Source of the DNA: a virus
Strand: one strand, 5' to 3'
Virus record (IMG/VR): IMGVR_UViG_3300034105_001195
Location: 19,354-83,353 of that record
DNA length: 64,000 nucleotides
Part shown: piece after piece, positions 9,612 to 18,163 of the stretch
How positions within the stretch are numbered: the first letter of the stretch is position 1
How the letters are laid out: each line of letters opens with the position of its first letter
The notes under the pieces: generated by a model
What the model was told of the DNA's origin: nothing
Database searches by the model: none
The model's input: only the letters and a program-made list of their open reading frames with translations
Position numbers and translations under genes: made by a program

Positions 9612-10376
9612 TTATAGCCAGGTGCGGTCTACGATTGTACCGTATTCTGCGCCTGCGTCTGCTGATGCTCCTGATGGAAGCAAACGGAATGTTACTGGGA
9701 ATGTTGATGCTGCGTTACGAGCCAAAGAGAACTGTGACTGTTGTACAGAAAGAACACGACGTGCATAATATACACGCTCAGTCTTTGATGATTCTGCAGT
9801 TGTTGGAGCCTGTCCAATTGCAACTAGCTGACGCTCAACTGGAGCTTCTCCTAGTGCACCTGCTGCAAGACCTAGCTTCTTACCGTTTTCAGTAAGAGTT
9901 GCTGCTGATTGTCCAAATACGGCAAGAACGTTCTCAAGAGTTCCTTCTGCCATTTCTGTTGCAATCATAACTTCCATTGTCTCCTTGAACAGCTTAGCTG
10001 TATCAAGAAGCTGATCTACTGTTACTGAACCGTATGATGGGTTGTAAGTAATTTGAAGACCGTTGTTTGTGAATCCGACGTTACGGTAAGCAGCTCCTGA
10101 GTTTGCAAGAGTTGCTGGTGCAACTGCTGAACCTGTGGTTGCATCTACTGCGTTAAGAGTTGTTGTGTATGACTCTCCTGCAACGTATGGTCCTGGTGTA
10201 GCTGATGTTCCATTCTTAAATGCTGGGACTGTCTTATTGCGTCCAGCAGCGCCTGTGATAGCTGTTCCTGGAACCATGTTTTCTACGTAACCTGATGTAG
10301 TAGAATCTTCTACTGACAAAAATAGTGGTGACGCACCAACAAGAATGTTTCTAGCATTACCTGTGTTTTGTGCCAT
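9612..10376 (-). CDS. Major tail protein (tail tube subunit)
   Basis: A 254-residue Ala/Thr/Gly-rich protein with no Cys, preceded by GGAGG, nine bases before the ATG. It lies directly upstream of the chaperone pair and downstream of the tail terminator gene, the usual place for the tube protein. The dedicated strong terminator behind it fits a highly expressed structural gene. The family assignment rests mainly on position, size and composition; no catalytic motif is expected. Confidence 0.85.
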   Translation of the reverse strand: MAQNTGNARNILVGASPLFLSVEDSTTSGYVENMVPGTAITGAAGRNKTVPAFKNGTSATPGPYVAGESYTTTLNAVDATTGSAVAPATLANSGAAYRNVGFTNNGLQITYNPSYGSVTVDQLLDTAKLFKETMEVMIATEMAEGTLENVLAVFGQSAATLTENGKKLGLAAGALGEAPVERQLVAIGQAPTTAESSKTERVYYARRVLSVQQSQFSLARNAASTFPVTFRLLPSGASADAGAEYGTIVDRTWL

Positions 10377-10488
10377 GTTGTATAACCTCCATTAAATAAA
10401 TATATATATATTGACTTACTTTAAATCAAGCTGGCTAGGCTCATTTCCTCTTATGTCCAATTTTACTGGATTAAGCCTTTAAAAGCAA

Positions 10489-10998
10489 CTAGGCAAATCG
10501 GCCTAGTCTATCGGTGACTCTAGAGTATTTGACCTCTAGTATTACGTCTGCTGACAGGAACCCCTGAAGTTCTTGAGATGGCTCAATTGGAGAGGTCTCT
10601 GTAATATGAATGCTGTGGAAAATTAATTTATTAGAAGTCTTTGAGGCATTGACATCCTTTGCAGATTCGTCCATTCTTCTGAAAAGGTCTGTCATGAGGT
10701 TTCTCATCTCGTAGATTTCTGTTACATCTGTTGAATAGATGGTGAACAAAACCTTCTCACAGCATATTAGCCAGTTCTCCTCATAGGATAAACCGATTTT
10801 GTCATATACGATGTGCTTCTTGCCGTTTAGGAATTGATCCATTTCTGGCAATTGCTGGACTGGAACAATAGGGATTATCTCTGTTCCAAGGTTGTCCGAG
10901 TAATAATCGTTCTGATTAAACATTCCCGTCAACTTTAATTGTGTCCATAGGAACTTGCGAAGCTCGAACATTGCGTCTATCTTATAATCTACTGTCAT
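10489..10998 (-). CDS. Tail terminator / tail completion protein
   Basis: A 169-residue protein whose start overlaps the stop of the preceding gene (ATGA at 10995-10998). It is placed between the neck protein and the major tail protein, where siphoviruses encode the protein that caps the tail tube and joins it to the head. The sequence is mixed alpha/beta, with a C-terminal strand-rich part (FLSADVILEVKYSRV). The call is from position and fold pattern, not from a specific motif. Confidence 0.65.
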   Translation of the reverse strand: MTVDYKIDAMFELRKFLWTQLKLTGMFNQNDYYSDNLGTEIIPIVPVQQLPEMDQFLNGKKHIVYDKIGLSYEENWLICCEKVLFTIYSTDVTEIYEMRNLMTDLFRRMDESAKDVNASKTSNKLIFHSIHITETSPIEPSQELQGFLSADVILEVKYSRVTDRLGRFA

Positions 10999-11783
10999 AG
11001 TGAGCCTCCAAATGATGAACTTAATGCTGCGTCCGCCTGCATTCTTATTTTACCAGCACTGAAGCTATACTGCACCTTTTTAATATTAATTGGGACATCT
11101 AGGGCTTTAGCGATCTTAGCATTAAAGATTCTTTGGAATCCAGATGAACGTATTGAAGAGTTTACTAGTTGCCCGCCAAAAAATCTACCATATGTAAGAG
11201 CAAACTGATTTGTTGCCGCCCTGCCTCCAGGCCTCTTGACGGTCACAGAGGTTCCTTTAGGCATAAAGACTGTTGCACCATCTAATTCAAATACTAAGCG
11301 CTCTGCTGACTTTGGGCGAATTACTACGGGCATTCCCTCTTCCATCACGGTAGCCTTATTACTAAATACATATTTTCTTTTTTGCTTTTTGTTCTTAGAA
11401 GGAACTGCTGATTTAGATAATTTAAAGTCACGACCTATTCTAAATGAAAGTCCACCTGTGTCTATTAAGTATAAATCAAATAATCTAAATGAGGGATTAC
11501 CTGTCTTATTCCACTCATATACGTGGTGAAGGCTTTTAGGCTTTGTTCTTGCCTGAGCATCTACATACTGACCGAAGTCTTTTTCTATTTGATTAAATAT
11601 GGTTGTTTTAAATAAGTTTTTAAATTCGGCATTTGATGTCAGCTTAGAAAGGACTGCAGCTTCATAGTATAGGAATGCTGATATCTGGGCTACTGTGCTG
11701 TCTTTGATTACTCCTGGAACTGATCCAGCCATCAATCTTTCTAGACCGCTAGATGCTTGCAGTAATGCTACGCTACTGTCCAA
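10995..11783 (-). CDS. Neck protein (head-tail connector, HK97 gp10-like position)
   Basis: A 262-residue basic protein (motif KKQKRKY near residue 135). Its start overlaps the 11773 gene by 11 bases. It lies in the fixed order adaptor, stopper, neck, tail terminator, major tail protein. It could be the minor capsid or HK97-gp10-like neck component. I do not recognise a family signature, so the name rests on synteny. Confidence 0.6.
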   Translation of the reverse strand: MDSSVALLQASSGLERLMAGSVPGVIKDSTVAQISAFLYYEAAVLSKLTSNAEFKNLFKTTIFNQIEKDFGQYVDAQARTKPKSLHHVYEWNKTGNPSFRLFDLYLIDTGGLSFRIGRDFKLSKSAVPSKNKKQKRKYVFSNKATVMEEGMPVVIRPKSAERLVFELDGATVFMPKGTSVTVKRPGGRAATNQFALTYGRFFGGQLVNSSIRSSGFQRIFNAKIAKALDVPINIKKVQYSFSAGKIRMQADAALSSSFGGSL

Positions 11784-12201
11784 TTACCTGACTCTCCGAT
11801 CTTTTTATAGTGGCGTTATATCCAACAATTCCACCTAGTGGTTCTGTCATTGGAACAACACCCATTACTTCAAATACTGTCGGAGTGTTATTTGGAAAGT
11901 TAATTTCTTCCCATATTACGGTGCCATCTAGATTTCTGATGTTTGTAATCTTTTCTCTAAAGGTAACCTTTGTTGCAGTTCTTACTTGTAATACCTGATC
12001 ATTTAAATACTTATTAGAAAAGACTTGCTTGTCTCCAGCCGTTCTTGAAGATGAGTTGCTTACTGTACCTTTAGCACTGCATGGTACAGTTCTAGTAAAT
12101 TGCCACTCTTTTTTTAATGCGCCAGTTGACTCGTCTTGTGTATCGAATTGCTTATAGACATCCATAAGCATAGGAAAGACTGAATCAATAATGGCATACA
12201 T
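11773..12201 (-). CDS. Head-tail stopper (head closure) protein
   Basis: A 142-residue protein starting on the last base of the preceding stop region (overlap at 12201). It has the size and beta-rich pattern of head closure proteins, with a central 'TFREKITNIRNLDGT' and 'PTVFEVMGVVP' region in which the ligand loop would lie. These proteins gate DNA in the head after packaging. The call is from synteny and size. Confidence 0.65.
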   Translation of the reverse strand: MYAIIDSVFPMLMDVYKQFDTQDESTGALKKEWQFTRTVPCSAKGTVSNSSSRTAGDKQVFSNKYLNDQVLQVRTATKVTFREKITNIRNLDGTVIWEEINFPNNTPTVFEVMGVVPMTEPLGGIVGYNATIKRSESQVIGQ

Positions 12202-13187
12202 TAGATCAGAACCATTTGAGTGATAACATACGGATTAAGAAGCTGGTCTACATATAGATTGCCAGTTCCCTTTGATGCCGATGCATTATACTCAAAGCTC
12301 CAGTCAAATGTCTTGATTGATTTGATGTACTTATTTCTCCAGACCTTGTCCTTTGAGAAGTAATCTTTCATCAGTTCAACTGTAGCAAGCTGGACCTTAT
12401 CTGGAACAGATTCCCATCCAAATTGTCCTACGATCTTGTACTTAATATTTTTAGAAAATACACCGTTAAATGTATCATTAATTGATGGCGGAACTAAGCC
12501 ATTTGCAACATATACCGTATTATCCAATAGGTTAGTTCTGTTTACTCTTACTCCGAATCCAGTCTCTGAAACAATTGGATCGTACAACCAATTATTGACT
12601 TTAGGAGTAGAAAGATTGTCCACTAGCAAGATATCATTAGAGTAAATCTTATATATCTTGTTTAGTTTAGCTGGAAGAGGAAGTGTGTCTGAATCATCTC
12701 CATAGATTGATTCTTCTCCTGAGTATAGATAAAAGTCTTGATTTGTAAAATCTTCTACTATCTTTCTTGCATATCTTTCTGCTGCCTGTAGATCTCCGTA
12801 TGTCTTATAATTTGGATCGCTTGGGTCTGCCCCAAAGTTCAAATCATCTATCTGTTCATTGATATTGATATAGGGAGATACTACATTAGCATATGTGGTA
12901 TGTGTTCCTACTGCCCCGCCTGAAACTGTATACTGCCATACAATCTTAAAGTTTCTAGGATATGACGAATACGAAAATGGCAACACTATTTGATAGGTAC
13001 CAATATCTGTCTCTACCGCCGTTGCATTAATCGTTGACAATATAGTTGTCGGTAGTATGACATTGGTTGGATCTTTTGTTACGTCATAAATCTTTGCTGT
13101 TACAACGCTAGAAGGTGTTATTAGTTCACCCTCCCAATAGATCTTTGTTCTAATTGGTGAGTTGCTATTTACGTATATCTCTGCCAT
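12201..13187 (-). CDS. Head-tail adaptor with N-terminal Ig-like extension
   Basis: A 328-residue protein, longer than a typical adaptor. Residues 1 to about 112 (IYVNSNSPIRTKIYWEGELI...) look like an Ig-like beta domain, similar in style to the structural protein at 46723-47067. Residues about 115-328 hold the helical adaptor-like part (YGDLQAAERYARKIVEDF) that would bind the portal ring. The N-terminal module could decorate the neck. The combination is inferred from sequence pattern and gene order. Confidence 0.6.
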   Translation of the reverse strand: MAEIYVNSNSPIRTKIYWEGELITPSSVVTAKIYDVTKDPTNVILPTTILSTINATAVETDIGTYQIVLPFSYSSYPRNFKIVWQYTVSGGAVGTHTTYANVVSPYININEQIDDLNFGADPSDPNYKTYGDLQAAERYARKIVEDFTNQDFYLYSGEESIYGDDSDTLPLPAKLNKIYKIYSNDILLVDNLSTPKVNNWLYDPIVSETGFGVRVNRTNLLDNTVYVANGLVPPSINDTFNGVFSKNIKYKIVGQFGWESVPDKVQLATVELMKDYFSKDKVWRNKYIKSIKTFDWSFEYNASASKGTGNLYVDQLLNPYVITQMVLI

Positions 13188-13201
13188 GTTATAGGCTTAG
13201 A

Positions 13202-13609
13202 TTAGTTGTAATACTCCTGAACTTCTTTTGGAGTTGCTAATCTGAAGCCCTCCTCCTTATCAAAAATTTCTTGAGCATTGTCTTCTGTCATTGCAATAAA
13301 CGGGTGCTCTCTTGTAAATGTAAATCCATTAATATCATACCTGAAGTTTTCTCTAGTCATTCTAACTAGCACTGTGTCTTCTGGCTGAGCATTTGGATCA
13401 AATCTTGGAAGAATCTCTTCTGCGTTCTCGCTGAATTCATCTGTCGAATCTTCGATGTCCTTAATAGTCTTTTGATAAACAGACCATGTGACTCCCTCTT
13501 CTGCAAGGGCGGCAACGATATCTGCCTTACTCTTAATACCATCAGTATCAACTGCAAAGTCCTCTGCAATTTTTCTGAGTTCTGCTACTTTCAATGTCTC
13601 GAATGACAT
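13202..13609 (-). CDS. Small head-region protein with HeH/Rho-N-like domain
   Basis: A 135-residue acidic protein. Residues 1-40 (LKVAELRKIAEDFAVD...KADIVAAL) match the helix-extended-helix pattern of LEM/SAP/Rho N-terminal domains, often seen in a small gene just after the phage capsid gene. The C-terminal part (VLVRMTRENFRYDINGF) is beta-rich. A role in head decoration or DNA contact is possible but unproven. A strong AAAGGAG site and an extended -10 promoter (TGCTATAAT) precede it. Confidence 0.7.
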   Translation of the reverse strand: MSFETLKVAELRKIAEDFAVDTDGIKSKADIVAALAEEGVTWSVYQKTIKDIEDSTDEFSENAEEILPRFDPNAQPEDTVLVRMTRENFRYDINGFTFTREHPFIAMTEDNAQEIFDKEEGFRLATPKEVQEYYN

Positions 13610-13634
13610 ATTATCTCCTTTGTTAGGTTATTCA

Positions 13635-13663
13635 ATTATAGCATTGATAAATTAAAATGAAAA
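13635..13663 (-). promoter_or_regulatory. Promoter reading into neck genes
   Basis: The minus strand shows TTTTCA (13663-13658), a 17-base spacer and TATAAT (13640-13635) with an extended TG (TGCTATAAT). The -35 element is made by the U-tract of the capsid terminator, so terminator and promoter are fused back to back. Confidence 0.6.
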
Positions 13664-13685
13664 GCCCCCAAAATTAATTGGGGGC
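13658..13685 (-). terminator. Rho-independent terminator after major capsid gene
   Basis: On the minus strand an 8-bp perfect stem (GCCCCCAA with TTGGGGGC) encloses TTAATT and is followed by TTTTCATTTT. It lies 27 bases after the capsid stop. Confidence 0.92.
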
Positions 13686-13711
13686 CTTTCGAGGGTTTTA
13701 TCTTAAATTAA

Positions 13712-14761
13712 TTAAGAAGCAACCTTAACGTTCTTTACAACGACCCAAGCGTCAGCTTGTTCGATCTGGACGCCAACACGAGTATACATTGTGTACTCGA
13801 TTGAGTCCTTACGTGGCCAGAAGAAGCGGTAGACTGTTACGTCACGCTTAACTCCGATAACTACGTTATTTGGGAATGACAAGTGAATGTCTCCGTGTGA
13901 TCCTGTTGGTGTTGTGTAATCACCAGTCTGTGTCTCGTTAAGAAGTGGTACTTCAACAATCGGAATACCGAATGCGAATGGTGCCACATATCCTGCTGGT
14001 CCACCTAGTGGTGCGACTCCGCCACGGATAACGCTTGAAGCGATGTCCTGTGGAATTGTCTGGTTTGTTCCAATGCTGTTAGCATATAGGAAATCCTGAA
14101 TCAAGTTTGATCCAGCAAGGAAGCGAAGGTCTCCACGACGTTGCTTGTACTTACGTGGCATAGCCTTAAGTGCCTTGTTGAATACTTCACGTGATACTGT
14201 GGCTCCAGCTGCGTCTACGACACGACCTGATGCCTTTGCCTTCTTTACAACGCCATCGAATGACTTGTAAAGAGCGTCTCCTGTTAGGGAAACATTTCCA
14301 TTGAGGATTACATCTTCAATGTCGTTACCTGCCTGTGTTGCCATCAAACGTGCAATGTGATCTTCTAGATCTGCACCTTCGATGTTGTCTTCTAGAGACT
14401 CTGTTGAAAGCTCCCAGTCCATGCGGAGTTTCTTTGTTGTCAAAGAGATTTTTGAGAAAGTTACTGCATTGTTAGATGCTGTATCGTCTGCCTCAGTTGC
14501 AAGCTTCATAAGCTTCTCACCAACGGACATACGGTCAATCTCGGCTGTGTCTGACTTCATACGAACTGTACGTGCGACCTTACCGATTACGGTTGCGTCG
14601 AACATATAGTCAAGGAAGCGAGCTGATTGTTCTGGGTTAAGAAGTCCACCGTTACCAGCTTCTGATGCACGGTGTGTTCCTGTTCCACCAGTTGTTGAGG
14701 CAAATGTGCCTGTAGCTGTAGTTCCAGCTGCAACTGCTTTTTCTAATGTTTCATTGCTCAT
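13712..14761 (-). CDS. Major capsid protein (HK97 fold)
   Basis: A 349-residue protein directly downstream of the protease-scaffold gene. The flexible Gly/Thr-rich N-terminus (residues 1-40), the segment 'SARFLDYMFDATVIGKVART' and the beta-rich C-terminal part (VVIGVKRDVTVYRFFWPRKD) fit HK97-type capsid proteins. The gene has an AAGGTAGG ribosome site and is followed at once by a strong terminator, as expected for the most abundant virion protein. Confidence 0.92.
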   Translation of the reverse strand: MSNETLEKAVAAGTTATGTFASTTGGTGTHRASEAGNGGLLNPEQSARFLDYMFDATVIGKVARTVRMKSDTAEIDRMSVGEKLMKLATEADDTASNNAVTFSKISLTTKKLRMDWELSTESLEDNIEGADLEDHIARLMATQAGNDIEDVILNGNVSLTGDALYKSFDGVVKKAKASGRVVDAAGATVSREVFNKALKAMPRKYKQRRGDLRFLAGSNLIQDFLYANSIGTNQTIPQDIASSVIRGGVAPLGGPAGYVAPFAFGIPIVEVPLLNETQTGDYTTPTGSHGDIHLSFPNNVVIGVKRDVTVYRFFWPRKDSIEYTMYTRVGVQIEQADAWVVVKNVKVAS

Positions 14762-14776
14762 TATTTTATACCTACC

Positions 14777-16126
14777 TTAGTTGAATATTTCGTTTACGGA
14801 ACCGAGGAAAGAACCGTTCCATTTAGATTTTTTGATTGTTACTTCTTCTGATCGGCCAAGATCTGAAGACTTCTTGATTGCAGTCTCTGATTCTACTGCG
14901 TCGACACGCTTTTGTACACCATCAATCGTGTTCTTGATGTTATTTACAGCGCTTGAAAGTGCTGTGTGTTGTTCTGCCAACTCTGAAATTCTAGCATCTA
15001 CGCTCTTGCTGAAAGTTTCAACAGTCTCTTGGATTGTTGTTACTTGTGCTGCATTTGCTTCAGATGCCTTGTTTAGAGTTTCTGAGAAAAAGCCTTTTAG
15101 ATCGCCTAACATCTTCGCAAAATCAGGTTCATCAACCTTATCTTCTGATACTTCGGCTGCTTTTTCCAGAGTCTCGGCAGGAACGTCTTCTGCTACTGCA
15201 TCTGCAGGAGCTTCAGCTGGAGTTGCATCTTCTGCAACAACTGCTGTATCTTCAACGGCTGCTTCTGTTGTTTCTGCTTCGGCTGGTGCCTCTACTGCAA
15301 CATCTTCGACAACTACGTTTTCTGTATTATCTGACATTTCATTACCTCCTTCTGCGTTTGCCTGTTTTGCAATTGTTTGTGTTTCAGGCAACGTAAATCT
15401 TGAATGCTTGTATGCATCAAGAATCTTATCTATCTCTTTTGCTTTGTTAACATCTGAGCTTTCAACCCATCCGATTAACTCTGCTGGCTTTCCAGATACT
15501 GGAGAGTCATATGTTTTATCTGTTGAGATAAAAACAGAATCACTGTCTGCACAGTAAAATATATTTTCAGTTACTACTCCTACTGCAATTCCCTTTGCAA
15601 TGTATTGTCCATTGACCTTCTGGATAGAAAGAATGTTACAAAGTTCATTTGCTGGTGAATCAACAATAGAAAGCTCAATTAGTTCATAGTTCTTAATAAA
15701 TCTTACGGTCTTGCCACTCGCCTTGTTAACTTCATTGTCTGACTCAAGAATCTTTCCGCCGATTGAGAATCCAGATAGAGTTCCGTCTAAAACTTTCTCC
15801 CAGGTGTCTTGTGCGCCCTTTGAGATGTATGCATCGACATACACTCCGTTGAAGAACTCTTTTGACTTTGGGTCGTAGAAAGTTTCTGGTTTAAAAGAAA
15901 CCATCTTTCCTACCGCATTTGATCCGTGCATCTCACGAATATTCCCACGGAAATTTTCGAATGCCTTGAGACTTGATTCTGCTGTTACAACATCACCAGT
16001 CTGATCAACATTGTCTAGGGTTGCGAATCCAGATACGGTTCTCTTTTCACGGTTAACTTTAGTAAAAGGAACCGACAAATTAATAACGTTGCCGTTACTG
16101 GTCCATAAAGACTTTTCAATGTTCAT
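14777..16126 (-). CDS. Prohead maturation protease fused to scaffold
   Basis: A 449-residue protein. Residues about 15-175 are an HK97-type prohead protease, with the His in 'REMHG' and the Ser in 'GTLSGFSIGG' as likely catalytic residues, and 'IELSIVDSPAN' closing the domain. Residues about 270-335 are Ala/Glu/Pro-rich and acidic, and 340-430 form a probable coiled coil (TTIQETVETFSKSVDARI), typical of a scaffold delta domain. The fusion allows the protease to be packed within the procapsid. Portal upstream and capsid downstream confirm the context. Confidence 0.9.
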   Translation of the reverse strand: MNIEKSLWTSNGNVINLSVPFTKVNREKRTVSGFATLDNVDQTGDVVTAESSLKAFENFRGNIREMHGSNAVGKMVSFKPETFYDPKSKEFFNGVYVDAYISKGAQDTWEKVLDGTLSGFSIGGKILESDNEVNKASGKTVRFIKNYELIELSIVDSPANELCNILSIQKVNGQYIAKGIAVGVVTENIFYCADSDSVFISTDKTYDSPVSGKPAELIGWVESSDVNKAKEIDKILDAYKHSRFTLPETQTIAKQANAEGGNEMSDNTENVVVEDVAVEAPAEAETTEAAVEDTAVVAEDATPAEAPADAVAEDVPAETLEKAAEVSEDKVDEPDFAKMLGDLKGFFSETLNKASEANAAQVTTIQETVETFSKSVDARISELAEQHTALSSAVNNIKNTIDGVQKRVDAVESETAIKKSSDLGRSEEVTIKKSKWNGSFLGSVNEIFN

Positions 16127-16179
16127 ATGCTTAATTTTATAGTGTTATAGACTATAAAGCAAATAACAGTTGAGTGGAC

Positions 16180-17763
16180 TTAGTCAACCTGTCTTCCGTC
16201 GCCTTTAGCATTTCTGCCTTCCCCATCAACATCGGGGGCGGCTGCCTGACGGTCTTGAGATCTTTGTCTTGTATTTCCTGCTTGAGCTCTTTGCTCTGCG
16301 GCGGCTTGTCCTTTTAAATCGACCATGTCGTCTCCGCCATCAAGTGGAATCATACCCTTTCTAATTCTAACTTCATTAGGGGTAATTACCTGCATACGCA
16401 AATATCTTTCATCAATTTTAGACTGGGTATCCTCATCGGTCAAAGTCAATTCATTAAACTTCAAAGTTAGGGCATCGGTCTTTTCTTCAAATATTGCATT
16501 TATTTTCTTTTCAAGTGTCATCTGGGCTGGACGGCAAACTTGCTCTTTAAATGTCTTGTCTGCATCACGGGCAACCGCTAAATTTACACCCTCTGGAGTT
16601 CCAATTTTATTAATTGGCACACGGTGGGCTAATAGGATTTCGTCTCTATTTGATTTACGATACTTCTCAAATGAACCCTCTTGGCTTCCCGCCTCAATTG
16701 GCTCCATTTTAAATTCAACCTTTGAGTCTGGGCTATCTGCTGGAAGCGGAACATATAAAGATCTGTGGTTCTTTCCCTTTAATCCAACTTGGAAAAACTC
16801 AAGCAATTTACGCTCTGACTCTGGAGAAAGCTTTGCTCCCTTTACTGTAATAATATATCTTGGGACCGCTTTGTTTTCAAAGTAGTCTAGGTTATATCGA
16901 CCAGATAATTCATTACCTGCGAGTGCTACCTGTGCAGCAATAATATCTGGGATACCATAATAATTATTCATCGGAGTATACTTCTTAAAATGAATAATCT
17001 CATTTGGGCGATCTTCTTGCCCAGCAATTGGATTCTCTGTTTCAGTATCTCCAAAGTTATTAAAGAATACAGCCTTGCCGTATAGCAATTGAATAAAGCC
17101 GTCTCTTAGTCTACGAACACGCATTGTCTTTGCTGGAATATGTCCAATATATCCAATGTTTCCGCCTGTTGTTCTGCCTACTTCAAGGTAGCCATTTCCT
17201 GTTGCTTCTAAATCTGTGTAAACCTTAATCAAAGTCTGTGTAAATGTATCTTCAGAGTTTGTTGTATCTAGCCAGGCGTGTAAGTCTTGACGAAGCTTAT
17301 TCAGCTTTCTACGGGCTCTCTCTAACTGCTTGTCATCTGTGATTGCATCAAAGGCATCATTAGTTTTCTTTGTATCAACAAAGTCATATCCGAGCCCAAC
17401 AATGTTTGCAACCTTTGCGTTAATTGCCGCATAGTTATATGTTGAAATCTCATACACCTTTGAAAGATACTCTTGGTTATATGGAGGCTCAATAAGGTCA
17501 AACATAGCATATCCACTAATTGCTTGTGCAAGTAGGTTTTGCTGTGTTCCCGTTTCTTCAATGCCAGTAAATGACTTTGAGAACTCTCTATTAATTCTAC
17601 GCTTAAATGCAGATCCTAGACCTCTGACTTTTTTTAGCTCTTCAAGGTTTACTGCAAATGGGTCATTGCTCTTTTCATCTTTCTTGAAAGAGAACCAGTC
17701 TGCTGTATTTGATATATCAATAATGTTTTCTGAGTTGTTTTCGTTAAGAAATTCTACTGTCAT
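16180..17763 (-). CDS. Portal protein
   Basis: A 527-residue portal protein forming the ring at the DNA entry vertex. The N-terminal half has the usual pattern (YNYAAINAKVANIVGLGYDF; TDLEATGNGYLEVGR; HIPAKTMRVRR). The central stem/wing part contains IIHFKKYTPMNNYYGIPDI. The C-terminal 50 residues are Gln/Arg/Gly-rich and disordered. Its ATG overlaps the end of the 113-residue gene upstream (17760-17763). No terminase gene precedes it, which is unusual. Confidence 0.92.
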   Translation of the reverse strand: MTVEFLNENNSENIIDISNTADWFSFKKDEKSNDPFAVNLEELKKVRGLGSAFKRRINREFSKSFTGIEETGTQQNLLAQAISGYAMFDLIEPPYNQEYLSKVYEISTYNYAAINAKVANIVGLGYDFVDTKKTNDAFDAITDDKQLERARRKLNKLRQDLHAWLDTTNSEDTFTQTLIKVYTDLEATGNGYLEVGRTTGGNIGYIGHIPAKTMRVRRLRDGFIQLLYGKAVFFNNFGDTETENPIAGQEDRPNEIIHFKKYTPMNNYYGIPDIIAAQVALAGNELSGRYNLDYFENKAVPRYIITVKGAKLSPESERKLLEFFQVGLKGKNHRSLYVPLPADSPDSKVEFKMEPIEAGSQEGSFEKYRKSNRDEILLAHRVPINKIGTPEGVNLAVARDADKTFKEQVCRPAQMTLEKKINAIFEEKTDALTLKFNELTLTDEDTQSKIDERYLRMQVITPNEVRIRKGMIPLDGGDDMVDLKGQAAAEQRAQAGNTRQRSQDRQAAAPDVDGEGRNAKGDGRQVD

Positions 17764-18101
17764 CTTAAACCACCTAGTTTCTTCATTTCGTCCTTATAGT
17801 TACCAATATCATATGGATCAGGGATTAGTCCCCAGTTGAGTCTTTGCTGTTGGTGCTCAAATTCTTCGTCATCAATTTTGCGTCTTGCTGAAAGAAATTT
17901 AGGCCCGCCTTCATATATACCGAATGAGCGAACTTCTCTAGCCAAAGCATCGATGTTGGATCTATTGCCTTTTTTGGACGTGACCGAAAGAAAGTTGCCA
18001 TCGTCATCTCCAATCCATCTGCCGTCTGGCATCTCCCAGACATATATACCTAGAATTGACTCTTCGTCATTAACTTTATATTTAGCTTTACTCATATCCA
18101 T
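17760..18101 (-). CDS. Conserved small protein upstream of portal
   Basis: A 113-residue hydrophilic protein (YVWEMPDGRWIGDDDGNFLS) with no membrane segment. It overlaps the portal gene by four bases and so is probably translated with it. No ribosome site precedes the ATG; instead TGGTATGAT ends eight bases before it, so the message may be leaderless. A second in-frame ATG lies at 18095. I do not know its function; small proteins at this position occur in other actinobacterial phages. Confidence 0.65.
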   Translation of the reverse strand: MDMSKAKYKVNDEESILGIYVWEMPDGRWIGDDDGNFLSVTSKKGNRSNIDALAREVRSFGIYEGGPKFLSARRKIDDEEFEHQQQRLNWGLIPDPYDIGNYKDEMKKLGGLR

Positions 18102-18109
18102 AGAACTAA

Positions 18110-18118
18110 ATCATACCA
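18110..18118 (-). promoter_or_regulatory. Extended -10 promoter TGGTATGAT before the portal operon
   Basis: On the minus strand TGGTATGAT ends eight bases before the ATG at 18101. A TGGACT 17 bases upstream (18138-18133) could act as a -35. It would restart transcription between the fibre block and the head genes. Confidence 0.45.
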
Positions 18119-18163
18119 TTATTTCGTGTCAAAGTCCAGAGTTTGCACACTGGTTGGACACAA

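Noticed and set aside
14781-15557. 258-codon plus-strand frame opposite the protease-scaffold gene
   Set aside because: Ser/Ala/Thr-rich mirror of the Ala/Glu-rich scaffold; no promoter or ribosome site; antisense shadow.
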